Positions 11,190-23,233 of a stretch of 64,000 nucleotides of DNA are shown in pieces; the first letter of the stretch is position 1; each line of letters opens with the position of its first letter. Source of the stretch: Salminus brasiliensis (taxonomy: Eukaryota > Chordata > Actinopteri > Characiformes > Bryconidae); the NCBI RefSeq assembly GCF_030463535.1, contig NC_132901.1, positions 3,863,640 to 3,927,639 on the forward strand, read 5' to 3'. The translations under genes were made by a program, and so were the position numbers. A model generated the notes under the pieces. The model worked only from the letters and a program-made list of their open reading frames with translations. It had not been told where the DNA came from and did not search any database.

Positions 11190-12176
11190 ATGGTCTTGGG
11201 CCTGGGCTCAGTTCTGATTTGAGATTCAGCCCACAAAGATGCTGCGTGTGAAGGGTCTCAGCGGTGTCACGTCTAGTTAGCTCCCATTGTAGCTCAGCCG
11301 CAGTGCGAGAGGAAGCTACAGCACACCTAGAGAAGGAGCGAGCTCAGTTAATGAGAGTGGACATTGCGTCGGCCTGCATTAGCCTGGGCTAACCGTCTCA
11401 CTGCTGGTATGCGGGGCCTGTTTTGGGTCAGTAACAGTATGCACTTGGAGTTTCAGTGTGAGAAGGGGGAAGGAACTGATACCAAATATAACTATAGTTC
11501 AAATATTATGAAGAGCCTGCTTTATCTGAGGGCCTAGACCTAGAACCCTCAGTGTTGTGAGGAATTCATTGAACCCCACGTTGAAACAGTTTCCCTTTTT
11601 AACACGAAGTTTCTGCCGCCTCGTCTGGATTAGCCTCTGGTGCGTTTCCACGTCCTGGGAGCTGAAACGCTGACTAGAAACAGCTCCGAGCTGCATGGTG
11701 ATGAGGCCACACGCAGAGCTGCTTTCCCTGAAAAGCTGCTGTTTCGGAAAGCCAGGGGTTTTCTCGCTCACTGAATAGCTGCGCCGAGGGGGGCTAACTC
11801 GCTTGCTAACTCGCAAAACAAGCCTCCACCAGGGAGCACATAAACAAGCACCACATCACACCACACCTTGTCACATGAGGTAAAGTTAGACGGCTTGGAA
11901 TCCGTGGTTTAAGGAAAGCTGCTGTTTTGGCTTTAAGTTAGAAGATAGATTGTAAAACTTGGCCGCCATTGCTAGCCCGGCTAGCCACACATGGATAAGA
12001 ACGTGTTCCTGAAGCTTATAGGAAAACGTTTTAACCTGTGGAGATTTTTATGAGGTAAATTAGTCGTCTTTATTAATTCTGTTGATAGAAAAAAAAAAAC
12101 AGCAGCCAGCTCCTCAAACTGTGCTCTACTACCACCACCACATTTCACACAGCTAGCTAGTGTGTCTGAGTTTGCT
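11190..12176. other. Intergenic DNA before the satellite
   Basis: No gene is recognised. A 105-codon minus-strand frame at 11499-11816 has no domain I know. GCTAGC words just before 12177 may mark the edge of the array. Confidence 0.5.
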
Positions 12177-15100
12177 TCAGCTAACATGTTTAATACAGGA
12201 TAACTTCAGCTAACGTTTAATACAGGATAACTTCAACTAACGTTTAATACAGGATAACTTCAGCTTACACGTTTAATACAGGATAACTTCAGCTAACGTT
12301 TAATACAGGATAACTTTAGCTAACGTTTAATACAGGATAACTTCAACTAACGTTTAATACAGGATAACTTCAGCTTACACGTTTAATACAGGATAACTTC
12401 AGCTAACGTTTAATACAGGATAACTTCAATTAACGTTTAATACAGGATAACTTCAACTAACGTTTAATACAGGATAACTTCAGCTTACACGTTTAATACA
12501 GGATAACTTCAGCTAACGTTTAATACAGGATAACTTCAACTAACGTTTAATACAGGATAACTTCAGCTAACGTTTAATACAGGATAACTTCAGCTAACGT
12601 TTAATACAGGATAACTTCAATTAACGTTTAATACAGGATAACTTCAACTAACGTTTAATACAGGATAACTTCAGCTAACGTTTAATACAGGATAACTTCA
12701 ACTAACGTTTAATACAGGATAACTTCAGCTAACGTTTAATACAGGATAACTTCAGCTAACACGTTTAATACAGGATAACTTCAGCTAACACGTTTAATAC
12801 AGGATAACTTCAGCTAACGTTTAATACAGGATAACTTCAGCTAACGTTTAATACAGGATAACTTCAGCTAACGTTTAATACAGGATAACTTCAACTAACG
12901 TTTAATACAGGATAACTTCAGCTAACGTTTAATACAGGATAACTTCAACTAACGTTTAATACAGGATAACTTCAGCTAACGTTTAATACAGGATAACTTC
13001 AGCTAACACGTTTAATACAGGATAACTTCAGCTAACGTTTAATACAGGATAACTTCAGCTAACGTTTAATACAGGATAACTTCAGCTAACGTTTAATACA
13101 GGATAACTTCAACTAACGTTTAATACAGGATAACTTCAGCTAACACGTTTAATACAGGATAACTTCAGCTAACACGTTTAATACAGGATAACTTCAGCTA
13201 ACATGTTTAATACAGGATAACTTCAGCTAACGTTTAATACAGGATAACTTCAACTAACGTTTAATACAGGATAACTTCAGCTAACGTTTAATACAGGATA
13301 ACTTCAACTAACGTTTAATACAGGATAACTTCAACTAACACGTTTAATACAGGATAACTTCAGCTAACGTTTAATACAGGATAACTTCAACTAACACGTT
13401 TAATACAGGATAACTTCAGCTAACACGTTTAATACAGGATAACTTTAGCTAACGTTTAATACAGGATAACTTCAACTAACACGTTTAATACAGGATAACT
13501 TCAGCTAACGTTTAATACAGGATAACTTCAGCTAACACGTTTAATACAGGATAACTTCAACTAACGTTTAATACAGGATAACTTCAGCTAACGTTTAATA
13601 CAGGATAACTTCAGCTTACACGTTTAATACAGGATAACTTCAGCTAACGTTTAATACAGGATAACTTCAACTAACGTTTAATACAGGATAACTTCAGCTA
13701 ACGTTTAATACAGGATAACTTCAGCTAACGTTTAATACAGGATAACTTCAATTAACGTTTAATACAGGATAACTTCAACTAACGTTTAATACAGGATAAC
13801 TTCAGCTAACGTTTAATACAGGATAACTTCAACTAACGTTTAATACAGGATAACTTCAGCTAACGTTTAATACAGGATAACTTCAGCTAACACGTTTAAT
13901 ACAGGATAACTTCAGCTAACACGTTTAATACAGGATAACTTCAGCTAACGTTTAATACAGGATAACTTCAGCTAACGTTTAATACAGGATAACTTCAGCT
14001 AACGTTTAATACAGGATAACTTCAACTAACGTTTAATACAGGATAACTTCAGCTAACGTTTAATACAGGATAACTTCAGCTAACGTTTAATACAGGATAA
14101 CTTCAGCTAACGTTTAATACAGGATAACTTCAGCTAACACGTTTAATACAGGATAACTTCAGCTAACGTTTAATACAGGATAACTTCAGCTAACGTTTAA
14201 TACAGGATAACTTCAGCTAACGTTTAATACAGGATAACTTCAACTAACGTTTAATACAGGATAACTTCAGCTAACACGTTTAATACAGGATAACTTCAGC
14301 TAACACGTTTAATACAGGATAACTTCAGCTAACATGTTTAATACAGGATAACTTCAGCTAACGTTTAATACAGGATAACTTCAACTAACGTTTAATACAG
14401 GATAACTTCAGCTAACGTTTAATACAGGATAACTTCAACTAACGTTTAATACAGGATAACTTCAACTAACACGTTTAATACAGGATAACTTCAGCTAACG
14501 TTTAATACAGGATAACTTCAACTAACACGTTTAATACAGGATAACTTCAGCTAACACGTTTAATACAGGATAACTTTAGCTAACGTTTAATACAGGATAA
14601 CTTCAACTAACACGTTTAATACAGGATAACTTCAGCTAACGTTTAATACAGGATAACTTCAGCTAACACGTTTAATACAGGATAACTTCAACTAACGTTT
14701 AATACAGGATAACTTCAGCTAACGTTTAATACAGGATAACTTCAACTAACACGTTTAATACAGGATAACTTCAGCTAACACGTTTAATACAGGATAACTT
14801 TAGCTAACGTTTAATACAGGATAACTTCAACTAACACGTTTAATACAGGATAACTTCAGCTAACGTTTAATACAGGATAACTTCAACTAACACGTTTAAT
14901 ACAGGATAACTTCAGCTAACACGTTTAATACAGGATAACTTCAACTAACGTTTAATACAGGATAACTTCAGCTAACGTTTAATACAGGATAACTTCAGCT
15001 AACACGTTTAATACAGGATAACTTCAGCTAACACGTTTAATACAGGATAACTTCAACTAACGTTTAATACAGGATAACTTCAGCTAACACGTTTAATACA

Positions 15101-17920
15101 GGATAACTTCAGCTAACGTTTAATACAGGATAACTTCAGCTAACACGTTTAATACAGGATAACTTTAGCTAACGTTTAATACAGGATAACTTCAGCTAAC
15201 AGGTTTAATACAGGATAACTTCAACTAACGTTTAATACAGGATAACCAGCTAACACGTTTAATACAGGATAACTTCAGCTAACGTTTAATACAGGATAAC
15301 TTCAACTAACGTTTAATACAGGATAACTTCAGCTAACGTTTAATACAGGATAACTTCAACTAACGTTTAATACAGGATAACTTCAGCTAACAGGTTTAAT
15401 ACAGGATAACTTCAGCTAACAGGTTTAATACAGGATAACTTCAACTAACGTTTAATACAGGATAAATTCAACTAACGTTTAATACAGGATAACTTCAGCT
15501 AACAGGTTTAATACAGGATAACTTCAACTAACGTTTAATACAGGATAACTTCAACTAACGTTTAATACAGGATAACTTCAGCTAACACGTTTAATACAGG
15601 ATAACTTCAGCTAACAGGTTTAATACAGGATAACTTCAGCTAACACGTTTAATACAGGATAACTTCAACTAACGTTTAATACAGGATAACTTCAACTAAC
15701 ACGTTTAATACAGGATAACTTCAGCTAACACGTTTAATACAGGATAACTTCAGCTAACGTTTAATACAGGATAACTTCAGCTAACGTTTAATACAGGATA
15801 ACTTCAGCTAACGTTTAATACAGGATAACTTCAGCTAACGTTTAATACAGGATAACTTCAGCTAACACGTTTAATACAGGATAACTTCAGCTAACACGTT
15901 TAATACAGGATAACTTCAGCTAACATGTTTAATACAGGATAACTTCAGCTAACATGTTTAATACAGGATAACTTCAGCTAACGTTTAATACAGGATAACT
16001 TCAACTAACGTTTAATACAGGATAACTTCAGCTAACGTTTAATACAGGATAACTTCAACTAACGTTTAATACAGGATAACTTCAACTAACACGTTTAATA
16101 CAGGATAACTTCAGCTAACGTTTAATACAGGATAACTTCAACTAACACGTTTAATACAGGATAACTTCAGCTAACACGTTTAATACAGGATAACTTTAGC
16201 TAACGTTTAATACAGGATAACTTCAACTAACACGTTTAATACAGGATAACTTCAGCTAACGTTTAATACAGGATAACTTCAGCTAACACGTTTAATACAG
16301 GATAACTTCAACTAACGTTTAATACAGGATAACTTCAGCTAACGTTTAATACAGGATAACTTCAACTAACACGTTTAATACAGGATAACTTCAGCTAACA
16401 CGTTTAATACAGGATAACTTCAGCTAACGTTTAATACAGGATAACTTCAACTAACACGTTTAATACAGGATAACTTCAGCTAACGTTTAATACAGGATAA
16501 CTTCAACTAACACGTTTAATACAGGATAACTTCAGCTAACACGTTTAATACAGGATAACTTCAACTAACGTTTAATACAGGATAACTTCAGCTAACGTTT
16601 AATACAGGATAACTTCAGCTAACACGTTTAATACAGGATAACTTCAGCTAACACGTTTAATACAGGATAACTTCAACTAACGTTTAATACAGGATAACTT
16701 CAGCTAACACGTTTAATACAGGATAACTTCAGCTAACGTTTAATACAGGATAACTTCAGCTAACACGTTTAATACAGGATAACTTTAGCTAACGTTTAAT
16801 ACAGGATAACTTCAGCTAACAGGTTTAATACAGGATAACTTCAACTAACGTTTAATACAGGATAACCAGCTAACACGTTTAATACAGGATAACTTCAGCT
16901 AACGTTTAATACAGGATAACTTCAACTAACGTTTAATACAGGATAACTTCAGCTAACGTTTAATACAGGATAACTTCAACTAACGTTTAATACAGGATAA
17001 CTTCAGCTAACAGGTTTAATACAGGATAACTTCAGCTAACAGGTTTAATACAGGATAACTTCAACTAACGTTTAATACAGGATAAATTCAACTAACGTTT
17101 AATACAGGATAACTTCAGCTAACAGGTTTAATACAGGATAACTTCAACTAACGTTTAATACAGGATAACTTCAACTAACGTTTAATACAGGATAACTTCA
17201 GCTAACACGTTTAATACAGGATAACTTCAGCTAACAGGTTTAATACAGGATAACTTCAGCTAACACGTTTAATACAGGATAACTTCAACTAACGTTTAAT
17301 ACAGGATAACTTCAACTAACGTTTAATACAGGATAACTTCAGCTAACATGTTTAATACAGGATAACTTCAGCTAACACGTTTAATACAGGATAACTTCAA
17401 CTAACGTTTAATACAGGATAACTTCAGCTAACACGTTTAATACAGGATAACTTCAACTAACAGGTTTAATACAGGATAACTTCAACTAACATGTTTAATT
17501 CAGGCTAATGCAGAATAACTTCAGATAACATGTTTAATTCAGGCTAATACAGGATAACTTCAGCTAACATTTTTAATTCAGGCTAATGCAGAATAACTTC
17601 AGATAACAGGTTTAATTCAGGCTAATACAGGATAACTTCAGCTAACATGTTTAATTCAGGCTAATACAGGATAACTTCAGCTAACATGTTTAATTCAGGC
17701 TAATACAGGATAACTTCAGCTAACATGTTTAATTCAGGCTAATACAGGATAACTTCAGCTAACATGTTTAATTCAGGCTAATACAGGATAACCTCAGCTA
17801 ACAGGTTTAATTCAGGCTAATACAGGTTATCCTCAGCTAACAGGTTTAATTCAGGCTAATACAGGATAACCTCAGCTAACAGGTTTCATTCAGGTTAATG
17901 CAGCATATCCTCAGCTAACA
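12177..17920. repeat. 5.7-kb satellite of 27/29-bp units with higher-order structure
   Basis: The unit is GTTTAATACAGGATAACTTC plus AGCTAAC (27 bp), or 29 bp when an extra CA or CG pair is present. Subtypes differ by CAGCTAAC/CAACTAAC and ACG/ATG/AGG. Higher-order periods are visible: 110 bp at 12261/12371/12481, 1131 bp (rare variants at 12481 and 13612, 12619 and 13750) and 1620 bp (GATAACCAGC at 15241 and 16861). From about 17490 the unit grows to about 39 bp by adding TTCAGGCTAA. No open frame of note. Confidence 0.95.
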
Positions 17921-18557
17921 GACTAACATAATCACATTATTTGTTATGCGGAATAATTACAAGCAATAATAATAATTGAACGTGCTACAAACAAAGTTAT
18001 GCTAGGCTATGCTGGGCTATGCTACATGGCTCACTGACGTTAGCATAAACCAGCCAGCAAACAGCTAATAGTTTTAATTTAGGCTAGTACAGGCTAGGTC
18101 AAGCTAAACGTCTTCATTCAGACTAATATAAATAAATAAATAAATATATTTCATATTAAAGCTTGAGAACTTTACGATAACTATTTCAATGAGTCAATGA
18201 GGAAGGTCATGCGGGAATGACCTTATTTGGCCATGTGCTAGAAATTGGACACGTCATAATCTGACATAGCGCCCCCATTTGGACTGGAGTTACCGCCAGC
18301 ATTTAAAGTACAGGGATAACCGTCATACCGCCCAACCGAGAGGTCCCATGATGACAATTTAGAGGTCTATCTTGAGGTCATCCCCTTGGCCCGAACTTGC
18401 TAGGATAGCCTGATCTGGCCATGTTGGTCAGTTGTTTAGCGGAGACAGTTGTTTACCCCTTTCCCAGACTCAGCTGCTTCTACAACCTTCTTTCTGAAGG
18501 CCTCAGCGGATCTGGCCGTGGTGGTGGTCATATGAAGATTGGGGTCACTGGAAAATA

Positions 18558-18597
<40 letters not shown>

Positions 18598-19189
18598 CCT
18601 CTCTCGTCCTCTCTCTGTCTTTTTTCATTGTAGAAGGCCTTGGCAGTGAGATAACCATCCAATCTTGTGTATTCTCTGTGTGTGGGGGGCGCCTGCCGTG
18701 TTTTCTGCCCCCTCTCTGGCTTTGCAGTGACGTGATGAAAAGAGAAAAGATGTGAAAGAACGAGAGAGAGAGAGACAGAGAAAGAGAAAGGCCTTCCCAG
18801 AGGTCAGTGAGGTCACTGTAATATGAGTCTGTGCCTGGAATTCCCTCCATTTATTCATGGAATAGAAGGTCTCCTATCGCCTCTCCTCTCTCCGTGGGAT
18901 TCAAACATGCAGCCCGTGTTCCTGCGCGAGTGCTGCCAGGCTGCCTTTCACTAACACTTAGCATGGCGTTATGAATATTCACAACAAGCGTACAAGACGG
19001 AAAAGACGAAGCATGCCCGAATTTCTCTATTCACTCTTCCAAACAGTCCACCCCCCCCCCCCAAATAGAAAGGCGGAGCAGATGCTAACTAGGCCATGTT
19101 GTGTTGTACTGCTGTCAGATCTCACGCAAACACTGCTGCTTGTATACTAGTACACGCTTATTAAATAGCCCAGAATGCTGTGCACTCAT
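17921..19189. other. Intergenic DNA with small simple repeats
   Basis: No gene is recognised. It holds a (CT)n tract around 18558-18620, a short (GA)n at about 18762-18790 and a C14 run near 19050. The two overlapping frames around 18421-18858 arise mostly from the CT tract. Confidence 0.5.
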
Positions 19190-20715
19190 ATTACCTTTGT
19201 GAACACTAGTAAGTGTTCTACAACATTTCATCAGTGCAAACTTGTATCCTAGAATGCTTTGCTAATGCACACTTGTGTTTTTAGAACACTTTGGTAGTGC
19301 ATACTTATGTACTACAATGCTTTGATAGTGAACATGTACTTGTGTTCCAGAACATTTCACTAGTGTAAACTTGTGTCCTAGAATGCTTTGCTAGTGCACA
19401 CTTGTGTCCTAGAATGCTTTGCTAGTGCACACTTGTGTTTTGGAACATTTTGACAGTGCACACTTGTGTTTTGGAACACTTTGATAGTGCACACTTGTGT
19501 TTTAGAACACTTTGACAGTGCACACTTGTGTTTTGGAACACTTTGATAGTGCACACTTGTGTTTTAGAACACTTTGATAGAGCACACTTTTGTACTACAA
19601 TGCTTTGATGGTGCACACTTGTGTTTTGGAACACTTTGATAGTGCACACTTGTGTTTTAGAACACTTTGACAGTGCACACTTGTGATTTAGAACACTTTG
19701 ACAGTGCACACTTGTGATTTAGAACACTTTGATAGTGCACCCTTTTGTACTACAATGGTTTGCTAGTGCACACTTATGTCCAATAATGCTTTGCTAATGC
19801 ACACTTGCGAGAAAAACCCCTAGCTAACATGTACTTGTGTTCCAGAACATTTCACTAGTGTAAACTTGTGTTTTAGAACACTTTGATAGTGCACACTTGT
19901 GTTTTAGAACACTTTGATAGTGCTCACTTGTGTTTTGGAACATTTTGATAGTGCACACTTGTGTTTTGGAACACTTTGACAGTGCACACTTTGTACTACA
20001 ATGCTTTGCTAGTGCAAACATGTGTTTTAGAAAACTTTGACAGTGCACACTTAAGCCCTAGAATGCTTTGCTAGTGCACACTTGTGTTTTAGAAAACTTT
20101 GATAGTCCACACTTAAGCCCTAGAATGCTTTGCTAGTGCACACTTGTGTTTTAGAAAACTTTGACAGTGCACACTTAAGCCCTAGAATGCTTTGCTAGTG
20201 CACACTTGTGTTTTAGAAAACTTTGCTAGTGCACACTTAAGCCCTAGAATGCTTTGATAGTGCACACTTGTGTTTTAGAAAACTTTGACAGTGCACACTT
20301 AAGCCCTAGAATGCTTTGCTAGTGCACACTTAAGCCCTAGAATGCTTTGCTAGCGCACACTTGTGTTTTAGAAAACTTTGCTAGTGCACACTTAAGTCCT
20401 AGAATGATTTGCTAGTGCACACTTGTGTTTTAGAAAACTTTGCTAGTGCACACTTAAGCCCTAGAATGCTTTGCTAGTGCACACTTGTGTTTTAGAAAAC
20501 TTTGCTAGTGCACACTTAAGTCCTAGAATGCTTTGCTAGTGCACACTTGTGTTTTAGAAAACTTTGCTAGTGCACACTTAAGCCCAGGAATGCTTTGCTA
20601 GTGCACACTTAAGCTCTAGAATGCTTTGCTAGTGCCCACTTGTGTTTTTTAAAAAAACTTTGCTAGTGCACACTTAAGCTCTAGAATGCTTTGCTAGTGC
20701 ACACTTGTGTTTTAG
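19190..20715. repeat. 31-bp minisatellite with a 62-bp dimer stage
   Basis: The unit is TAGTGCACACTTGTGTTTTA plus GAACACTTTGA (31 bp). From about 20040 a second subtype (CACTTAAGCCCTAGAATGCT then TTGC) alternates with it, giving a 62-bp higher-order unit. Repeated Cys/Ser/Lys frames on the minus strand come from a stop-free unit whose length is not a multiple of 3. Confidence 0.93.
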
Positions 20716-21138
20716 CCGGACGTGTGGGTAGGCGTCGCCTGGATACAGACTGACGGATTTTTAGGCTAAAGGGTAGAGATCTGGCAGTGGGAAAGCCTTC
20801 CTTCCTTATTGCCTGTAGACGGGGATGCTGGTGCTCCAGCTCAAGGCAGGCTTGTGTCTTGGCGGTTCTTGGGTTCTTCTCTCAGCTGAGGGGGGCAGAC
20901 CTTCTTCCTGACCTCGGCAAAATTCCTGCACCTCCCAATAACTTCCCAAGAAGCTCATCATGGAATCAAGTCCATGGCTGGACATGCGGTGTGTCTTCAG
21001 CGTGATCTGTAACTTGGACGTCCTCTGAAGTTGAAAGAGCGTCAGATATCAGATATCTCCAAACTAGGGGATGCAGCTCTGCAGCTTGTTTTGGATGAGT
21101 GGCTCCAGATGGCTGTCTGCGTTTGGGTCCTCATGTAT
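20716..21138. other. Intergenic DNA between two arrays
   Basis: Apparently single-copy sequence with no recognised gene. Confidence 0.4.
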
Positions 21139-21307
21139 GTGTGTGTGTGTGTGTGTGTGTGTTGTTTATATATTGACAAAGCATAAAACGTCTTACTGCT
21201 TGATCAACGATGCCGAATAATAACAAAGTTAACGGAGCAGAGATGACAAGAGCAGTGAGAGAGAGAGAAAGAGAGAGAGAGAGAGGCAGAGAGAGAGAGA
21301 GAAAGAG

Positions 21308-21341
<34 letters not shown>

Positions 21342-21395
21342 AGTGAGAGAGAGAGGCAGTGAGTGAAAGAGAGAGCGAGAGAGACAGAGGCAGTG

Positions 21396-21437
<42 letters not shown>
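21139..21437. repeat. (GT)12 and (GA)n microsatellites
   Basis: (GT)12 lies at 21139-21162. An interrupted (GA)n tract with GGCAG interruptions lies at 21255-21437. The Ser/Leu-rich minus-strand frames are by-products. Confidence 0.95.
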
Positions 21438-21438
<1 letters not shown>

Positions 21439-21794
21439 CAGCCGTAACAGGTGAAGTGAATCCCACTGATTATCTCCAGGAGAGAAAGTTGAATGAGCGA
21501 GATAGAGACATAGAGATAGAGAGAGGGGGGTGGGGGTGGTAGAGGGTAAGCAGTGGCGCACGCCCCCTTTAGTCAGACTGAGTGGCAAAGCATGGCTGCA
21601 GCGTTTATTAGGGAGCTGGACCCGTGCCAACGCTCTATTGGTCACATGTTTAGGATATGAGGTTTTCCTTTCCGCTCGTTACTCGTACAGATCTCCATAC
21701 AGATGTCCTCCGAATGTGTAGGGTGTAGGTCTTGGCGGGATGCTCGGCTCTTGAAGTCTCTCAAGTCCTGCTGTGTCAAAACAGCAGAAGAGAG
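21438..21794. other. Short single-copy stretch
   Basis: No gene, signal or array is recognised apart from a short GA tract near 21500-21535. Confidence 0.4.
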
Positions 21795-22760
21795 AATAGA
21801 TGGAGGAAGAGAGGAAGAGAAAAAGATGGAGGAGTAGAAAAAAAGAGAGAGAGGATGGAGGTATAGAGAGAGAAAGGATGGAGGAATAAAAAACAGAAAG
21901 GATGGAGGAATAAAGGAGGAGTGAAGGACGGAGGTATGGAGAGAGAAAGGATGGAGAAATAAAGAAATAGAGAAAGGATGGAGGAATAGACGAGGAGTGA
22001 AGAACGGAGGAACAGAGAAAGAGAGAAAAGATGGAGGAACAGAGAAGGAGAGAAAGGATGGAGGAATAAAGGAGGAGTGAAGAACGGAGGAACAGAGAAA
22101 GAGAGAAAAGATGGAGGAACAGAGAAGGAGAGAAAGGATGGAGGAATAGAGGAGGAGTGAAGGATGGAGGAACAGAGAAAGAGAAAAGATGGAGGAACAG
22201 AGAAGGAGAGAAAGGATGGAGGAATAGAGGAGGAGTGAAGGATGGAGGAACAGAGAAAGAGAGAAAAGATGGAGGAACAGAGAAGGAGAGAAAGGATGGA
22301 GGAATAGAGGAGGAGTGAAGAACGGAGGAACAGAGAAAGAGAGAAAAGATGGAGGAACAGAGAAGGAGAGAAAGGATGGAGGAATAGAGGAGGAGTGAAG
22401 GATGGAGGAACAGAGAAAGAGAGAAAAGATGGAGGAACAGAGAAGGAGAGAAAGGATGGAGGAATAGGGGAGGAGTGAAGAACGGAGGAACAGAGAAAGA
22501 GAGAAAAGATGGAGGAACAGAGAAGGAGAGAAAGGATGGAGGAATAGAGGAGGAGTGAAGGACGGAGGAACAGAGAAAGAGAGAAAAGATGGAGGAACAG
22601 AGAAGGAGAGAAAGGATGGAGGAATAGGGGAGGAGTGAAGAACGGAGGTATGGAGAGAGAAAGGATGGAGGAATAAAGAAATAGAAAGGATGGAGGAACA
22701 GAGAAGGAGAGAAAGGATGGAGAATAGAGAAAGAGAAAGGATGGAGAGAAGGAGGGGAAG
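21795..22760. repeat. 80-bp polypurine minisatellite
   Basis: AGAAGGAGAG recurs at 22201, 22281, 22361 and 22441, so the period is 80 bp. Units are built from GATGGAGGAACAGAGAA-type subrepeats of 20-30 bp. The plus strand is almost pure purine. The array ends about 250 bp before the receptor start codon. Confidence 0.95.
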
Positions 22761-22794
22761 GGGAATGACTTATAGACTGAGGGTAAGAGAAAGT

Positions 22795-22825
<31 letters not shown>

Positions 22826-22860
22826 CTACAGAAATAGGGTGGAGAGAGAGAGAGAGAGAG
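22795..22860. repeat. (GA)n tracts upstream of the receptor gene
   Basis: Two GAGA runs are separated by GGGCTACAGAAATAGGGTGG. They extend the polypurine zone towards the start codon. Confidence 0.9.
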
Positions 22861-22884
22861 TGTGAGAATGAGCGAGAGGGAGGG

Positions 22885-22977
22885 AGGCAGGAGGAGGAGT
22901 ATCCCCCCTGTCGGTGCTCTTCACACACTGAAGCTCAAACTTTAGTCTGCGGTTCTGTGGTGAAGGAGCGCAGCCTC

Positions 22978-22979
<2 letters not shown>
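22885..22979 (+). promoter_or_regulatory. Probable promoter/5' UTR segment of the receptor gene
   Basis: This is the only non-repetitive stretch directly upstream of the receptor ATG, between the GA and CA repeats. No TATA box is seen. The assignment rests on position only. Confidence 0.3.

Positions 22980-23012
<33 letters not shown>
22980..23012. repeat. (CA)16 microsatellite touching the receptor start codon
   Basis: An uninterrupted CA run ends one base before the ATG at 23014. If transcription starts upstream, this run is in the 5' UTR. It yields the start context CACCATGC. Confidence 0.95.
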
Positions 23013-23013
<1 letters not shown>

Positions 23014-23086
23014 ATGCAGCGGCAGAGCGGAGTGTTTGGACTCCTACACGTCGCCATTTTCCTATGGACGGCTTTCTGCATCAAGG
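23014..23086 (+). CDS. chrna7-like: Receptor exon 1 (signal peptide)
   Basis: It starts at ATG in the context CACCATGC and encodes a signal peptide with core [15 protein letters not shown]. The donor GTACGT gives phase 1, so its last G joins AT of exon 2 to make Asp. The open frame continuing upstream to 22690 consists of GA and CA repeats and is not believed. Confidence 0.88.
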
Positions 23087-23193
23087 GTACGTACCCAGAA
23101 CTGTGCTGTTTACTTGTTTGTTTGTTTGTTTGTTTGTTTGTTTACTGCAGGGCTTCAGGTGTTTCAGCCTGTAGGCATCTCTGTGGAGCCTTT

Positions 23194-23233
<40 letters not shown>

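Noticed and set aside
12177..17920. Similarity of ATAACTTC and GGATAAC words to loxP or I-SceI sites
   Set aside because: Only about eight bases match, no inverted arms or full site exist, and the words are part of the 27-bp satellite unit.
12177..17920. CRISPR-like regular repeat
   Set aside because: Units are directly joined with no variable spacers, and the sequence is animal nuclear DNA. The same applies to the 31-, 68- and 73-bp arrays.
19422..20048. Cys/Ser/Lys repeat proteins on the minus strand
   Set aside because: The 31-bp unit simply lacks minus-strand stops, and similar frames appear in more than one phase.
21131..21645. Ser/Leu-rich minus-strand frames
   Set aside because: Direct product of the (GA)n tract.
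22690..23013. In-frame N-terminal extension of the receptor upstream of 23014
   Set aside because: The extension is GA- and CA-repeat translation; the ATG at 23014 gives a normal signal peptide of expected size.
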